Below, one piece after another: positions 33,782 to 46,028 of a stretch of DNA of 64,000 nt. A model generated the notes under the pieces. That model made no database searches and was not told the DNA's origin. It was given only the letters and a program-made list of their open reading frames with translations. Position 1 is the first letter of the stretch; each line of letters begins with the position of its first letter. Source of the DNA: Parapristionchus giblindavisi (taxonomy: Eukaryota > Nematoda > Chromadorea > Rhabditida > Diplogasteridae); NCBI GenBank assembly GCA_943737045.1, contig CALSFV010000287.1, forward strand, positions 186,001 to 250,000. The letters run 5' to 3'. The position numbers and the translations under genes were made by a program.

Positions 33782-36700
33782 ATTGGTCACTGGAACGGAA
33801 TTCGAGATAGTTGAGATAAGGGAGCAACGCTCATAATACGACACTCGTGAATTAGGACACTCAACCATAATCCCTCCACCCCTCGAGTGATTACCGTACT
33901 ATCTAGAGGATTACGGTAGCCACTATAATACCGGAGGCGTTCATCGTAAATGATGAATAAATGGCAAATGATTCGGGATGTTGGTATGCGATGATCAATG
34001 ATAGAGAAACGAAAAACGGAAGGAGAAAATAATAATAAAGAGAATATGAATGAAATATATACGAGTGGGGGTGAAACATTATGATGATTCATGAATTGTT
34101 TCCCCCCATTCCTTCCGTTCGCAATCGTACTGATTGCCGAAACGAATGAGAAGCATACGGTAGGATAAGGAATACGGTAGATGGATATCGATTGGATATA
34201 TATGGTATAACTAATCGTATGACAATGGAATACGAGAGTGGGCGTGACACAGGGGCGAACGGTCGTTGATTATATCGAATTGAGTGAAACGAGATACTAA
34301 CTTTCTCTACCTCTCCCTCCCTCCCTCTCCCTCTCTACCTCTCCTTCTCTCTCTCTCCTTCTGTGCCTCTCCCTCTCTACCTCTCCCTCTCTACCTCTCC
34401 TTCTCTCTCTCTCCCTCTCTACCTCTCCCTCTCCCTCTCCCTCTCCCTCTCTTTCTCCCTCTCACCCCTTACTCTCGCTCATTTAGTGAGTAACACTGTG
34501 TGTCATGATGAAAAAGGGCGGCCCTATACCGACTACACAACTCTCCGTCCGGCGATCATCGAACTCTTTCCCTCTCCTCCTCTTCCTCTCCCTCCCTCTC
34601 CCTCTCTCTTACCCTGGCTCTCTCTCCATAAAGTAGAGTAATCACAAATACGGACTACTCTTATCATAAGGTCATCACATAGGAACTAGAACATTCCAGA
34701 ACAACACCTCTGGATCATGAGCCCCTGAGTTCCACAGAAACGGAGGTCTAGATCTTCGAGCTCCTGAGCTCCACAGAGCCTGAGGACAGATCTAGAGCAC
34801 AATCTTGAGCTCCGATGCTATCGTATTTGATCTCACATTGGCTCCCGCATGACTCCCGGACGATCTTATTTGGGGAATAGGAAACGTTTGTTCTGCTCAT
34901 CTTGGCTGTGTTGAGGCGAGCAGAAAAGAAACGAAAAAGGACGAGAGAGAAAAGTGGATAGTATAATTGTCTTTTATTCTAATTGTAAAACTAAAAGAGA
35001 GTATTATTCGAGATTAAAGAACATTCTCATTCGTATTTCGCCCCTTCCTTAGAGAATGTCTTACTTCCTCTCTCATGATTCAATCATCGACAGCATCTAA
35101 TAAGGCACTCCGACACATAACTCTGCAATATTCTCTCACTGCAGAAACATCAGAAGGTCACAAATCATGTGCACGACTCCCATAATCTTCTATGAATAAT
35201 ATGGTTAATCCTCTTTGTTTCGACCAGAACAGGAACATCATGTTATATGTGATGAAAGTTCTCGAATGATACTTCCTCATCAAATAATTTGACTCTGCGA
35301 TCTGGAAATGCTCTCTCGCTTTCTCTGTCTGCGAGAGAGTGTTACCAGAGCGGAGAGTGAAATTAGCTCGGAGTGTGGGTTTAAGGAAGTGTCAAACGTG
35401 GGGAAGTGTCAAATTTTTTCTTTAATCTCATGAGTCCCATGCAACATTGACGCATTTGGATTCCTAATCTTGACGGAATGTTTATCTCCTCTAAGGAATC
35501 TAAGAAATCCTATAGAATATGACTCCACGGTATGGGGTAAGACAACGAAAACTCATCCATTTGTCACTACGGCCAACGAAACACTACATGTTTTAATAGA
35601 AAGCGTTTGTGTCGCGCAAATGTACACATGAGAAAGATGTATTTCTGATATATGATATGCTTCCTGTGAATTGCAAAATGGATACTGAAAAAGGTCGATG
35701 GAATTTAGTCGAAGAAGTGAACCGTGCAAGAGATGAGAGAACAATTAGATAATGATCTTTTCGTTACATTTCATCATTTACCGCTCTATTGCACATCTTT
35801 CTTAAACCAGCAAATAAAGTACAAAAGTATGTACTTTATGGATGAGTCTGAACACGAGGATAGAGCTAATCCTATGAACTTTACAAATATTTTTTTCGTA
35901 TTTGCAAGAAATGTTTCCGTTTTGCAGATGTAACTGTTATTATGGAGCAATGGAAAGCCATGGATTCACAATTTTAAGCAAAAAAAGATAACACGCAAAA
36001 TTGAAAGAGTATAGGCGGTTAAAGAACACAATACCGTATTGTTTCCATTTTTATCAATTTTCAACGACCGCTCTCCTAGTGCTGCAGCATGGAAAACATT
36101 GGAATTAACTAACCCCCTTTAAGAAAAAAGAGTTCCCAACAAGACTTTGGCTTTGAATGGTGTATGTATCTTGCTCAGGAACAATCATTGAAATGAAATT
36201 TGCGCAAGGTATTGCTGTTATAAATCCGTCGCTAAACCAATTTTTTCGGGATAGAAATGACTGGAACCGAATGCTTTTTTTAAAAATAAGGTTACTGTAG
36301 AGTGAGACCGGGATTCTAATTATCATGTGAGACCCATTTGAATATGCTCGAGTGGAATAACAACTGTTAAAATAGCTAATAAGTAAATAAATATTTCAAA
36401 CTCGGAAAATCGAACTTTCAGTGCATTGAGCAATGTGTGATTAGTATTGAAACAGGAAAAGACAACTTTGTTTCAGTGATTCAAATAAGGATAGATAATA
36501 GGGTGTGAGACGAGAAAAGAAGAAGATCTCTACAATGAGTCCTTCCTTCGTTTCCTCTTGTCTTAATTGGGTATGCACAATGTTTGCTGATAGGAAGAAC
36601 AAGAATGACAGAGTATGTGAAGGGGACGAAGAGGACTGGAGATGAAGATACGACAGAAACATGCATTTATGTGAGGAAACATGAGGATGACGCACTATCA

Positions 36701-38150
36701 ACGTAACACCTACTATCTTATCCACCGTTCTGGGAACAGTTAAGACTACACCGCTACACACAAAAGACGCAAAACATTGTTATGATTAGTAGAATCACTT
36801 TCGCAACAATCATGGTCAACATTTTCGATAAGATAGCGAAAAAAAACATGGAATGTGGCGAATAGAAGTGCAGAGTGAATCATGTGGATTAGGTATTTGC
36901 AGAAAGTGGAGCAATATTTGTGATAGACAGGTAATCCAAGGGATCATATTCGGACAATAACTAACCCTCCTACTCGATCAAACATTCATTTGACATCAGT
37001 TTCACTACTAATATGCTATCCCCAGTGGAACCGCACCTTCGGAATCTCTGATATGTGCGGAACATTTAATTGCAGGGTGCAAGAACGTGTCTATGTCTAG
37101 AACTGCAGACAGCTCTATATCATTCGTATCCGTTCCGTCCTTTTGAGAAATGTCCTCTCTCACAATCTCAAATTAAGAGAGAAAGACAAGATTTAACTAA
37201 GTTTTTACAAATATTTGAAAATCTGCAGGTATGCGTAAGCATTCGATCCAGTGTTTCGGCATTGGTCCGAGATACTGGAACGACCCGCGTGGGTTCGGTC
37301 TCATCAGTAGGATTACCCACACAGGACATTTTTTAAAGTGCAGCTTTTCTAAATGAAAAATTCAAAACTTTATAAGAATTTTTCAAAGCAAATAGTTAAA
37401 TTTGTTGAGATATTAGTTTGCTTAATGATCTCTCGTCTGTCTAGCTTTCAGAATTGAGTGCGAAGTATATTTAGTGCTAGTAATTGTAGAGTGCAATGCA
37501 GTAGAGATGAATGGAGGATGAGAGAATAAGGAAAGATGAAGTTCAGACTGACACATCAATGCACAGACTACATCAGAGTAGCCAATACTACGATGTCCAC
37601 TAAAGCCCCGATCATAAAATTATGGTAGATAGGGGATAATCATGACCAGAGAAGTATGATCTATCTCATTGTACAGGTTACCTGGGAAGTTCCTAAACTT
37701 CCGCGTTGCGATAATATCTGATGCAAGATTTACTTTTGATTATTTAAACTTTTTTTAAAGTTTTTTTATAGATCATTCCACTATGATATTGAGATGAAGT
37801 CAGAAAAGTTACGGAATTGTTCTGGTGGTATATGCCTATGGATGATGCTAATCGCATCATCCCTCATCTTAAAATGAATTGAATTGAATTCAGAGAACGT
37901 TAGATTTCAAGCATCCGAGACGCAACCAACGAAAACAAAATGAAGGACAAGAGATAACGATGAAGAGTATCATCATACCCAGTGTCTCGTATCCGTGTTC
38001 CCTTATAAACTAATTGGGAAGCCTTTGTGGTCGTTAAAGGCCATGGACACATGCGTATTCAGTCATGATCATGGACGCAACTTGTGTGTGTTTACTAGCC
38101 GGATTAATCTTTTTTTCTCTCAATCAACGTGACGGAAACGAAAGTTATCA
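33782..38150. other. Intergenic, repeats, no gene seen
   Basis: Contains CT-rich simple repeats at about 34305-34465 and 34570-34625, a family-1 MITE near 35270-35380 (CTCTCTCGCTTTCTCTGTCT core, TTTAA at right), and a duplicated GAGCTCCTGAGCTCCACAGA-like motif near 34725-34790. Several short frames were examined and none has a motif or plausible splice pattern. Confidence 0.55.
35270..35380. repeat. Family-1 MITE
   Basis: Core CTCTCTCGCTTTCTCTGTCT with GCGGAGAGTGAAATTAGCTC and GGAGTGTGGGTTTAA at the right. The left end is diverged. Confidence 0.7.
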
Positions 38151-38353
38151 ATAACATGTCGTTTGGAGGATTAAAGTGACAAAGTGTTTTGTATCCTCTA
38201 ACAATAATTCGTTTGTTTGCTATAGGATTGTTATTACTATTAAATGGCCTTTGTCAAGCACAGAGCCAACTGACAAGGAATGCTTGCCACTAAATGACTG
38301 TTTAGTCTGGGCGTACTGAGGTCCCATAGGATTGTTATGAATTTAGAAAAATC

Positions 38354-38614
38354 GTGACACAGTTCAGAGCGATAAATGCGCAAAAACAATTATGCTGGAA
38401 TCTCTGGAATACCAGGGAGTTTGAAAAAAGGTTAGAAGCAATAAATCGGCTTATAGACTATATATCAAAGGTTTGCAAAATCAATCGGATATCCGATCTA
38501 CAGACTGTACACAAAATAACGCATTTGAAAGGATTAAAAAACATTTTTGCCACATTTCCGATATTTTCATTCGACTTTCTCAGAATGCCGATTACATATG
38601 GGGACAGACATTAA
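38354..38614 (+). CDS. Possible 86-residue protein, copy 1 (uncertain)
   Basis: An 86-codon frame, RLIDYISKVCKINRISDL in the middle and ending ITYGDRH, is kept in both copies of the segmental duplication. Compared with the other copy I see two amino-acid changes (Thr/Ala at 2, Ala/Glu at 30) plus silent ones. Preservation may only reflect a recent duplication. Codon composition and mixed polarity look protein-like, but I see no motif and no evidence of expression. It may instead be an exon or a fragment. Confidence 0.3.
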   Translation: MTQFRAINAQKQLCWNLWNTREFEKRLEAINRLIDYISKVCKINRISDLQTVHKITHLKGLKNIFATFPIFSFDFLRMPITYGDRH

Positions 38615-39959
38615 TTCTAGCGCAATCATTTTATGGTACAAACATCACATAAATAAACGTAGTCCTATATGAATAGAACATGGGATAGACATATAAACAG
38701 ACAGACATAGACATACGGTAGCTATTTCGTCATGGGTCTACGGTAGGAATCAGTGAGAGGCCACCATGCAAATGGAGGAGACAATTGAGGAGACGCGTTA
38801 TAAATGGACCACCAACGCCAAATGATCAACAAAATAATGCAAAGAACATAAGACGAGAGAGTTTGTGGCGACTTTGTCATTGGAAAACAAGCAGATTGAG
38901 CGAATCACAAATCAGGTGGAGAGTGAGAATGAAAAAGGTAACAGAGGAGTAGACAGATACATTTGGAGAAGAGAATGACGAGTGATTGAGACTATTTATA
39001 GAGTGTTGAGAGAGGAACACAGAGATAGAGAGGTAGAGAGACTAGGCAGTCGGGATTCCCCACTTTCTTATCACTTGAAAATGATGATCTATGACGTCAT
39101 AATCGAAAACAATCATCATAATAACACCAAAATAAGTTAGAGAGCCACAACATATTAGGGTGAGGCCCAAAAAATGATCATGAAATGTTCGACAAACTAG
39201 AATTAGGGTTAGAGGACATGGAAGGGTCGTGAGTGAAAGCGAAAGAAGGGGCAGATAGCCAATTGGTAAGGAGAGATTTCGACCCGGAGATCCGATCCAA
39301 CTCGTTTTCGTTCCGTTGTGCTGATTTCTCTCCCTCTGCCTCTCCCTCTCCCTCTCCCTCTCCCTCTCTCTCTCTCACCAATTGTCCATTTTCAGTATAT
39401 CCTCCTACATTGTCTCTATCTATCACTGGTGGTCTATCATCATTGTTCACTCATGAAACGCTTATACGTGTGTGTATTAGGAAACAATGGAAAGTAACGC
39501 CCACTATCATTCATTTTCCTTATCCCCTCCAATGTTAATCCACCGTTCTGGAACAATCGCCCCTAGTTAATTAGGCTATCGTACGCTCAATTTTATCGCG
39601 AATAACTTTCGCTTTCGAACGTTGTTGAAAAGAAGACAATGGGTTCTTATCGAGTTTCGATACTTAGGTACCTTATTCAACTTGCCTAGTCTAACTTAGG
39701 GAAAACTTGATTTACTAACATGACTTATCTAAGGGAACATTTACCTAACCTTAACTTATCTTAAGGATTAAAACTTACAATTTCCATGTGGAGTAGTAGG
39801 GCCTGATGTCACAAGATATATGAGACAGTGAAGATCTCTACTATATTCTATGGATATGAATGATATGACACGCTTCATGCTTCTCTACACTATCTTTATC
39901 AGTCTATATAGACATTGAATAGGACTTGTGATGAATAGAAAGTATCTATGGAGGGAAGG

Positions 39960-40095
39960 AGAGGGAGAGGGAGAAGGAGAGGGAGTGATGGAGGGAGGGA
40001 GAGGAAGAGGGAGAAGGAGAGGGAGTGATGGAGGGAGGGAGAGGGAGAGGGAGAAGGAGAGGGAGTGATGGAGGGAGGGAGAGGAAGAGGGAGAA
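39960..40095. repeat. 40-bp GA-rich VNTR, three units
   Basis: The unit GAGAAGGAGAGGGAGTGATG plus GAGGGAGGGAGAGGAAGAGG-type sequence repeats at 39971, 40011 and 40051. The other duplication copy has four units. Confidence 0.9.
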
Positions 40096-40629
40096 TGCCT
40101 GTATAGACGTTACATCAGGGGCATAAGGTAAAATTCGATAGGAATAAATGAAACGTTAAATTTTCGTAGACGATAAGTTCAAAAGCCGAGAGAACGAGTA
40201 AAGACCATTTATGAAAGTCTAATAGTAAGAAATTTCTCGCCAATTTCTTGTACTCTCTGTACTTTCGAAGAGATACCAAATCAAGGTTTTCTGTCATATA
40301 TAAGAAAATATTCGACGTAACCTATCTTTCATCGATGAACATCGTTCGTTCCTGTAGTGGAACTGATCTTATCTATCTTACCATAACTCAATGACGAAAT
40401 GACTCTTAGGTGTCATGGTACGGGTTATTCCACCTAATCTATGGTGAGTTAAGACATGGAAAACTCTCGCTTATGTAATGTGACCAGACGTTATCTGTTC
40501 TCATTCACAACTCTTTTAAATATCGAAGATCTCTACATTGTTTATAAACAGTATAACTATTTGGTTCTATAAATATGGTAGTCTGACCTCTGATCACATC
40601 TCTCTAGCAGCCATTAATCATTATCTTAA

Positions 40630-40735
40630 AGGCCCATCCCTAACTACTTTATAACTTTCCGCTCTCACAACGCCCTCCCGCTTTTTTTTGTCAGCGAGAG
40701 AGTATGGCCAGAGCAGAGTGCTCTGGCCTTATTTG
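40630..40735. repeat. Family-1 MITE in segmental duplication
   Basis: TTAA followed by AGGCCCATCCCTAACTAC, core CGCCCTCCCGC and GTCAGCGAGAGAGTATGGCC. The right end is degraded. It is present in both duplication copies (also at 62374), so it predates the duplication. Confidence 0.7.
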
Positions 40736-42178
40736 TTAGGTCTTTCTATAAATGGAGAAAATACAGTAGAATGTTTCGGACGATTTCAAACTGTTTTCGT
40801 GGGTGGTTGATGGGACGATAAACAGAAGGGACCGGAAGAGGAGTGTGTTATGGCCGCACACTCTCATACATATTATTCCCTTGCAGGAAGACAATGTCAC
40901 TTGATCAATGACGCCATATTGTACAAGAGTAATGTGAGTCAGTCAGAGTACATCGAGGGAGTAGTAGGGATAAACATTCCGAATGGACACGCATCAATGT
41001 TCTGCAGATGGAAACACTGGAGAAGGTTCGATATTGGAACAATCATCTCATATTCAATGATATTTCGTTGATTTATAACGAAGATAGAGCAGTACATAGT
41101 GAAGAGATAGAACACTCCCAATTAGTATATTTGACAATGGAGAAAAATGTAAATAAGAAACATGAAAATGTATTAATAAAATGGGTATTAGTAAATCAAA
41201 AGCGGTAATCATCACTGGCCTAGCAGTGATCAGCCGCAGGATTTCGTGTGCCTTGAATCACGGGTTGTACCTTTACCTTTTACTTTTAATTAGTAGGGAT
41301 GAGCTGCAGTGTATCCGCCTCTACTAAATGGGACAGATCATATTCAGCAGAACGCCCAACGAGTTAGATTATATTTCGACAGTTATGCAACATAGAAAGA
41401 GCAAAGACTGTTTTCAAAGATATCTTCATTGAGTAGACCGAGAACAAAGATAAAGATCAAGAGACAAAGTTTTTCTCAAAATAGAAATCGATTAATGCGA
41501 TTCACGCCTATGTAGATCGAACAATCGTATCGAATTTTAAGTTGATTCAAAACTTAACAAGGAAAAGTACAGCTTGGATCATATCCACAATCGTATTATC
41601 GAGTCGATAGAATTGCCTTATATCCTTTTCAGTATTATCGGTCGTTCAACATCTGTTACGTATTCATTTCTATGGTGATAAATCTATTGTATCGATAGTC
41701 CATTCACACTTTCCTCTCAATACTCAAACTGCTTATACACAGATCCAATTCGAACTGCGATTGGAGTCCCTCGATTCACTCTTTTAGAAGAGGAGAACAA
41801 AGAGTGAGTAATCAGCTGGGGGAGGGAGGGTCATGGTAAAAATGTTTTTCGATCTTGAGTGGTGTTATTGAGGTATAGTGTTGAGAGGAGAGGTAGAAAA
41901 GTTGAAACCGATTTGAACATATCCGGTGACAGACTAGTATGGGTAATACTATTCGACAGTAGACATATGATTTACTTGTTCATCAAATGTGTAAACATTT
42001 CCGCCAAGAAAAGTTAAACGAACCTCCTAAACAATATATATATAAGATTAAGATGAGTACTAGGAGATATTCGATATATTCAGTGTTTGAAATCAATTCT
42101 AATTTGGACAAATAAAAGGACTTCATCCAAAGCGTCCATTGCCAACTTGATGAAATATTTTTTCCACTCTTAATATTA

Positions 42179-42648
42179 TGCAGTGTTCAGAACTTGGAAA
42201 ATGCACGAAAATGCGGAAAATGCTGTTCAGAAGTTCAGCCGGAAAATGCTCTGAAAATGCTCATTTTCGAGGATTTTAAGCAAATTTTAATGGTATTTTT
42301 GTTTAATATAGACGTTTATGGGTCGCAAACAGTGTTGTAGACGCATTTTATTGATGATAAGTGATAATTTTAAATATGGACTCGTTAGGTTGATTTTTCG
42401 CTGCATTTTCGTTGATTTTCGGCTTAAATTGCTCAAAAAAAGGACCATACGTTATTTCTTTCAGTAGCATACTTTATAAATGACCTAATTTAGTTGTTTT
42501 CCAAGAAAAAAACGAATTTCAACGCTTTTAAAGTGCTTTTAAAGTGTCTTTTTCGAGCCAAAATCAAGCATTTTCGGGCATTTTCCACTTGAACTTCTGA
42601 ACAGCATTTTCCGCATTTTCTTGCATTTTCCAAGTTCTGAACACTGCA
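42179..42648. mobile_element. 470-bp MITE, absent from duplicate
   Basis: Termini TGCAGTGTTCAGAACTTGGA and TCCAAGTTCTGAACACTGCA are perfect inverted repeats and extend inward through AAAATGC and GAAGTTC blocks. TTA flanks both ends. The orthologous position in copy 2 (63474-63476) has a single TTA and no insert, which proves the insertion and its 3-bp target duplication. Non-coding. The TTA (TWA) target fits PIF/Harbinger-like transposases. Confidence 0.9.
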
Positions 42649-43066
42649 TTAGATAACGAAATTCAGCAATTCCGTAAACAAATATTTCGATTTATTGAAC
42701 CAATATTTCAATTAAACAGATCAAAGTGTAGCGGCTCTGATACTGAACAAGTACATCAATAGCTGATCATAAGGAGATGAAAGAAGAATAATTAAAAAAA
42801 GAAGATCCCCTTTTATGCCACTTCAGATTCAGTGGAAACACTGCTTAGTTAATGTTGATAAAGTGTATTAATGTTAATGTTAATTGCATTTTATTTAATT
42901 GTTACTTGTACTATCTGTGAAATGTAATGCATATAACGCAGTAGCGAACAAATCAATAAAGATGCTGTTTTATTCAGCTTTAATTGGATGGAGAGGAGGC
43001 AATTGTGATGATATATCATACACTAATCACTCGCATTCTCTTCATTATCAATCGATTGAAGAATAT

Positions 43067-44704
43067 TCAAAATCCAAGAGGATTCTTTATGAAATCTTCA
43101 TCTGTGAAGGGATTCTCTTTCTTCTCTTCTATTTCATCCACCTGAGTCTTCACTAGACCATCGTCCTGAGAAAGATCAAAGATCAAAGATCAAAGATCAA
43201 AGATCATTTAGATTCTAACCATCCTCTCAGCACTCTTCATCTCACTCTTCAGCTTTGCGGCCAAACTCTTCTCCTCCCATCCCCATGGATCACTGAATCT
43301 GAAAAAGATCAAAGATCAAAGATCAAACACCAATATTCAAAAATGATTACCGATATCCTTCAGCATCCATTGCTTCTAGTAGAATCTTGTATAGAAGTAG
43401 ATAGTCCGGACGTGTCCAATAATCAAGAGTTCTTTAAGTTATTCAATAATAGAATGAATGAATGAATTACTGTATTACCGTAGGTGATCACAGAATTTGA
43501 TAAGAACAGAGGGTGAATTACAGAGAAGATCAGAGTCTTTCTGAGCTTTCTTTGCTTCCAATAGATCCTTTTTCTCTCTGTAGACAATGAATAGGTTATG
43601 GCCATCAAGAAACATGACTTACTTTATTTTACACCATGGTAATGGTCCTCTTAATTCGACCATAACATATAGAAGAGACCAAAGATCATCACCCCTTCCC
43701 TGTTCATTCTTCTCATGCGTAGACATGGAACAATAACGAGTTGTGCCTCTCAAATCATAAATCTGACTTCATTGAACCGAATTACTGTAATCGTGATACC
43801 TGAACAATGCTCGTTTTCGTGGCTTACGCATCTTGTATCCTCCATCACTATCCTTAAGAGGTATCGATTAGGTTAAAGAATGACATAGTTTCGTACCGTC
43901 ACAACGAATTCTCTGGAGAGTCCAAAGTCAAGAATATGAACAACATTTGGATCCGTTCCTCCGTTACGATTTCCCATTGCAAGATTGGCTGGTTTTACAT
44001 CTCGATGAATGAAACCTGACTGTGGAAGGAATATGGTAGATTACGGTATCGAAATGATCTTTGATCTTACATCATGAACTTGCTTCAAACCGTGGAGTAC
44101 ATGAATGCCAACTCGAATTTGAGTTGATTGTGAGCATTGTTTACCACACTTCCTGAAACATCATTTGATCTTTGGTCTTTGATCTTTGATCTCCAACCTC
44201 AAAAGAGAATTCAAGGAGTCTCCAAGTAAGCTCATGACCATATATTGAAATTTCTTCTTTTTGCCAGCTTGAATTAGTTCAGCGACATGTTTCTTGCCTC
44301 TGAGACGAGCGAGAATCTAAAAAGATCAAAGATCAAAAATCATCATCGAAGGTCCGACTCTCACATCCACTTCCACTTTCAGTACAGCTCCTCCCTCAAC
44401 AAAGTTCGATTCAGCTTTCATCGCTGCTTGCTTTTTCGTCAGCGAATTCTCGACCTAAAAATTAAAGATCAATTTGTAAAGATCAAAGATCAGCGCTTAC
44501 AAGATACACAGCACCACATCCTCCTTCACCAAGTTTCCTTTGCACTCTCCATACCTTACCAACTACCGTACCGTTGGGTAGCTCAACTGGACCATCCTCT
44601 ATAATATGGATTATACATTATACATGCTGTACGGTTACAGTAGCTTGTATGGATTAGTTCAAGATGGAACATCATAACCTACCATATTTAGTGTCCTTGG
44701 ACAT
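43067..44704 (-). CDS. TTBK/CK1-like protein kinase
   Basis: Twelve - strand exons (44683-44704, 44501-44598, 44365-44454, 44198-44316, 44071-44152, 43897-44019, 43800-43852, 43623-43748, 43479-43577, 43351-43431, 43220-43298, 43067-43165) join in phase into 356 residues. Motifs: glycine loop GEGGCGAVY at 31-39 after the TTBK-type lead-in VGKVWRVQRKL; the ATP-binding Lys53 in AAMKAE; catalytic HRDVKPAN at 142-149; DFG at 168-170; then RGTTRYCS (about 196-203) and GDDLWSLLYVMVE in place of the usual APE region, as in the CK1/TTBK group. A short acidic tail (EIEEKKENPFTDEDF) follows. Nematodes have a large, often germline- or sperm-expressed set of such kinases that phosphorylate Ser/Thr; the substrate here is unknown. 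All catalytic residues are present. Introns contain GATCAAA microsatellites. A duplicate lies at 63810-64000. Confidence 0.92.
43170..43325. repeat. Intronic GATCAAA microsatellites
   Basis: AAAGATCAAAGATCAAAGAT runs occupy the last two kinase introns (about 43170-43206 and 43303-43327). Shorter or interrupted copies occur in other kinase introns (44165-44195, 44320-44345, 44463-44492), in npax-like intron 7 (22672-22698) and in copy 2 (63917-63950). Confidence 0.85.
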
Positions 44705-46028
44705 CGTATTGGAGTGGAAGGAGGGATAGAATGATATGAGTTATAATGGAGAGGAGAAGGAAGAACCGTCCTCGATTGACGAGAAAGTAGAAAATGGATG
44801 CATGAGAAGAATAAAATGATCACGAATGTGGAATGTTATGCAATTTATTATTTATTCTAATTTAATTTCATTTTTCGTCTTCAAGGCAAATTATATCTGA
44901 GAGAGAACCAACCTCCTCCTACAATGCAAATGCAGTGGAGTCTGGAAATTTCTGGAAACTATCCACATAGGCGGTTGCTCCTATAATTAGATTTCTCTAT
45001 GATCCGCGCTGATTCTTTCAAATACATTATCTCTAATCTTTGATCTTTATCTCATGACATATCCTTTATTTCATCAAGGTTTGATAGTTATACTGCGTGC
45101 GAATATTTGGCATAATTTTACTTCTGTCATTCCACTCCCTCGTCTTCCTCTTAACAATAGAAACATCAATCGATAAGAAGTACATACGTCTCGCAAATGC
45201 AACACCACATCACGATATAGTCTAGACTTAGCTATTCGGGGGTTGCTGGCAGGCATTTGGTCGTAAAATCATTGCGGGCCTGCAGCCCCGAATAGCCAAC
45301 TCTAATAGAGACGTCAATCGATATGCCGTATTCTGTATTCGTCTCTTTGTCTCTGTATTCATAACAACTCCAATTGTGTGATGGTTCTTTGATCAGAGTC
45401 GAGAGACATAAGAGAGTCAAAAGACATACAGACAGAGCGAGAGAGTACGCATTAGGAAGAGAGTACAGAGAAAGAAAATATGAGTGAAAGGAAAGTGATC
45501 TACCATCGATAGTGTTTATCATCATTGCCTCCCTTTGTTATCGCTCATTTTCCCGCCAGAACATTTCGATTTCACGTCTTTTTCTTCGTGTTTTTTGTTC
45601 GAATTTTGTTAATCTCCCCTTCTTCATCTCTCTCACCCTCACCCTGTATCTTTGCTTCCCCTCACTCAAACTCCTCTACTGATTTTCAATCAACGATATC
45701 GTTAATCGATCCTTCTAAACTGCTTTGCATGTATTATGACTATTGTTGACTATTGTTCCATTCTAATTTGCATATAATCCACCAAATTATCATACACTAC
45801 GTGTCCTTATTCTCAGTAAATTCGTTTTTCAGTTTTCTGACCTATATCTTCTCTCTCACACTATTCTATTTTCACCCCTGTTAAAGTTGATCTTTGATCT
45901 TTACTTTTTCCCTCTCCATCTCCATTTCTATATCTCCTCCCTCTCTCTACGCTATAATGTTCGCTATAATGTTTAATTAAATTTTGTGGTGATAATTGCT
46001 CTAACTGATTTAATGTTTGCTTTTTTAG
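44705..46028. other. Divergent spacer between kinase and helicase
   Basis: No exon recognised; in particular no Walker A (GxxGTGKT) exon was found for the helicase downstream. A strong inverted repeat lies at 45230-45298. The region should contain the kinase promoter. Confidence 0.55.
45230..45298. repeat. Hairpin, about 22-bp arms
   Basis: TAGCTATTCGGGGGTTGCTG and GGCAGGC pair with GCCTGCAGCCCCGAATAGCC across a loop of about 25 bases. Possible small MITE. Confidence 0.7.

Larger units (their letters stand above)
38151..43300. repeat. Segmental duplication, copy 1
   Basis: Direct copy of 56371-64000. Homology begins at ATAACATGTCGTTTGGAGG and continues through unique sequence, a GA-rich VNTR, a family-1 MITE and the 3' end of the kinase gene; the window stops before the far boundary. 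Differences: copy 1 carries a 470-bp MITE (42179-42648) and about 420 bp at 40797-41217 that copy 2 lacks. Copy 2 carries two insertions that copy 1 lacks, leaving empty sites here at 39696-39698 (TTA) and 40123-40126 (ATAA). Confidence 0.92.

Noticed and set aside
33600..33836. RG-rich and PS-rich open frames
   Set aside because: They are translations of a (GGGAGA)n simple repeat on the two strands, without start context, splice sites or flanking coding sequence.
34284..34641. Leu/Ser/Pro-rich membrane-like protein
   Set aside because: It translates a CT-rich simple repeat in two frames, with no exon signals.
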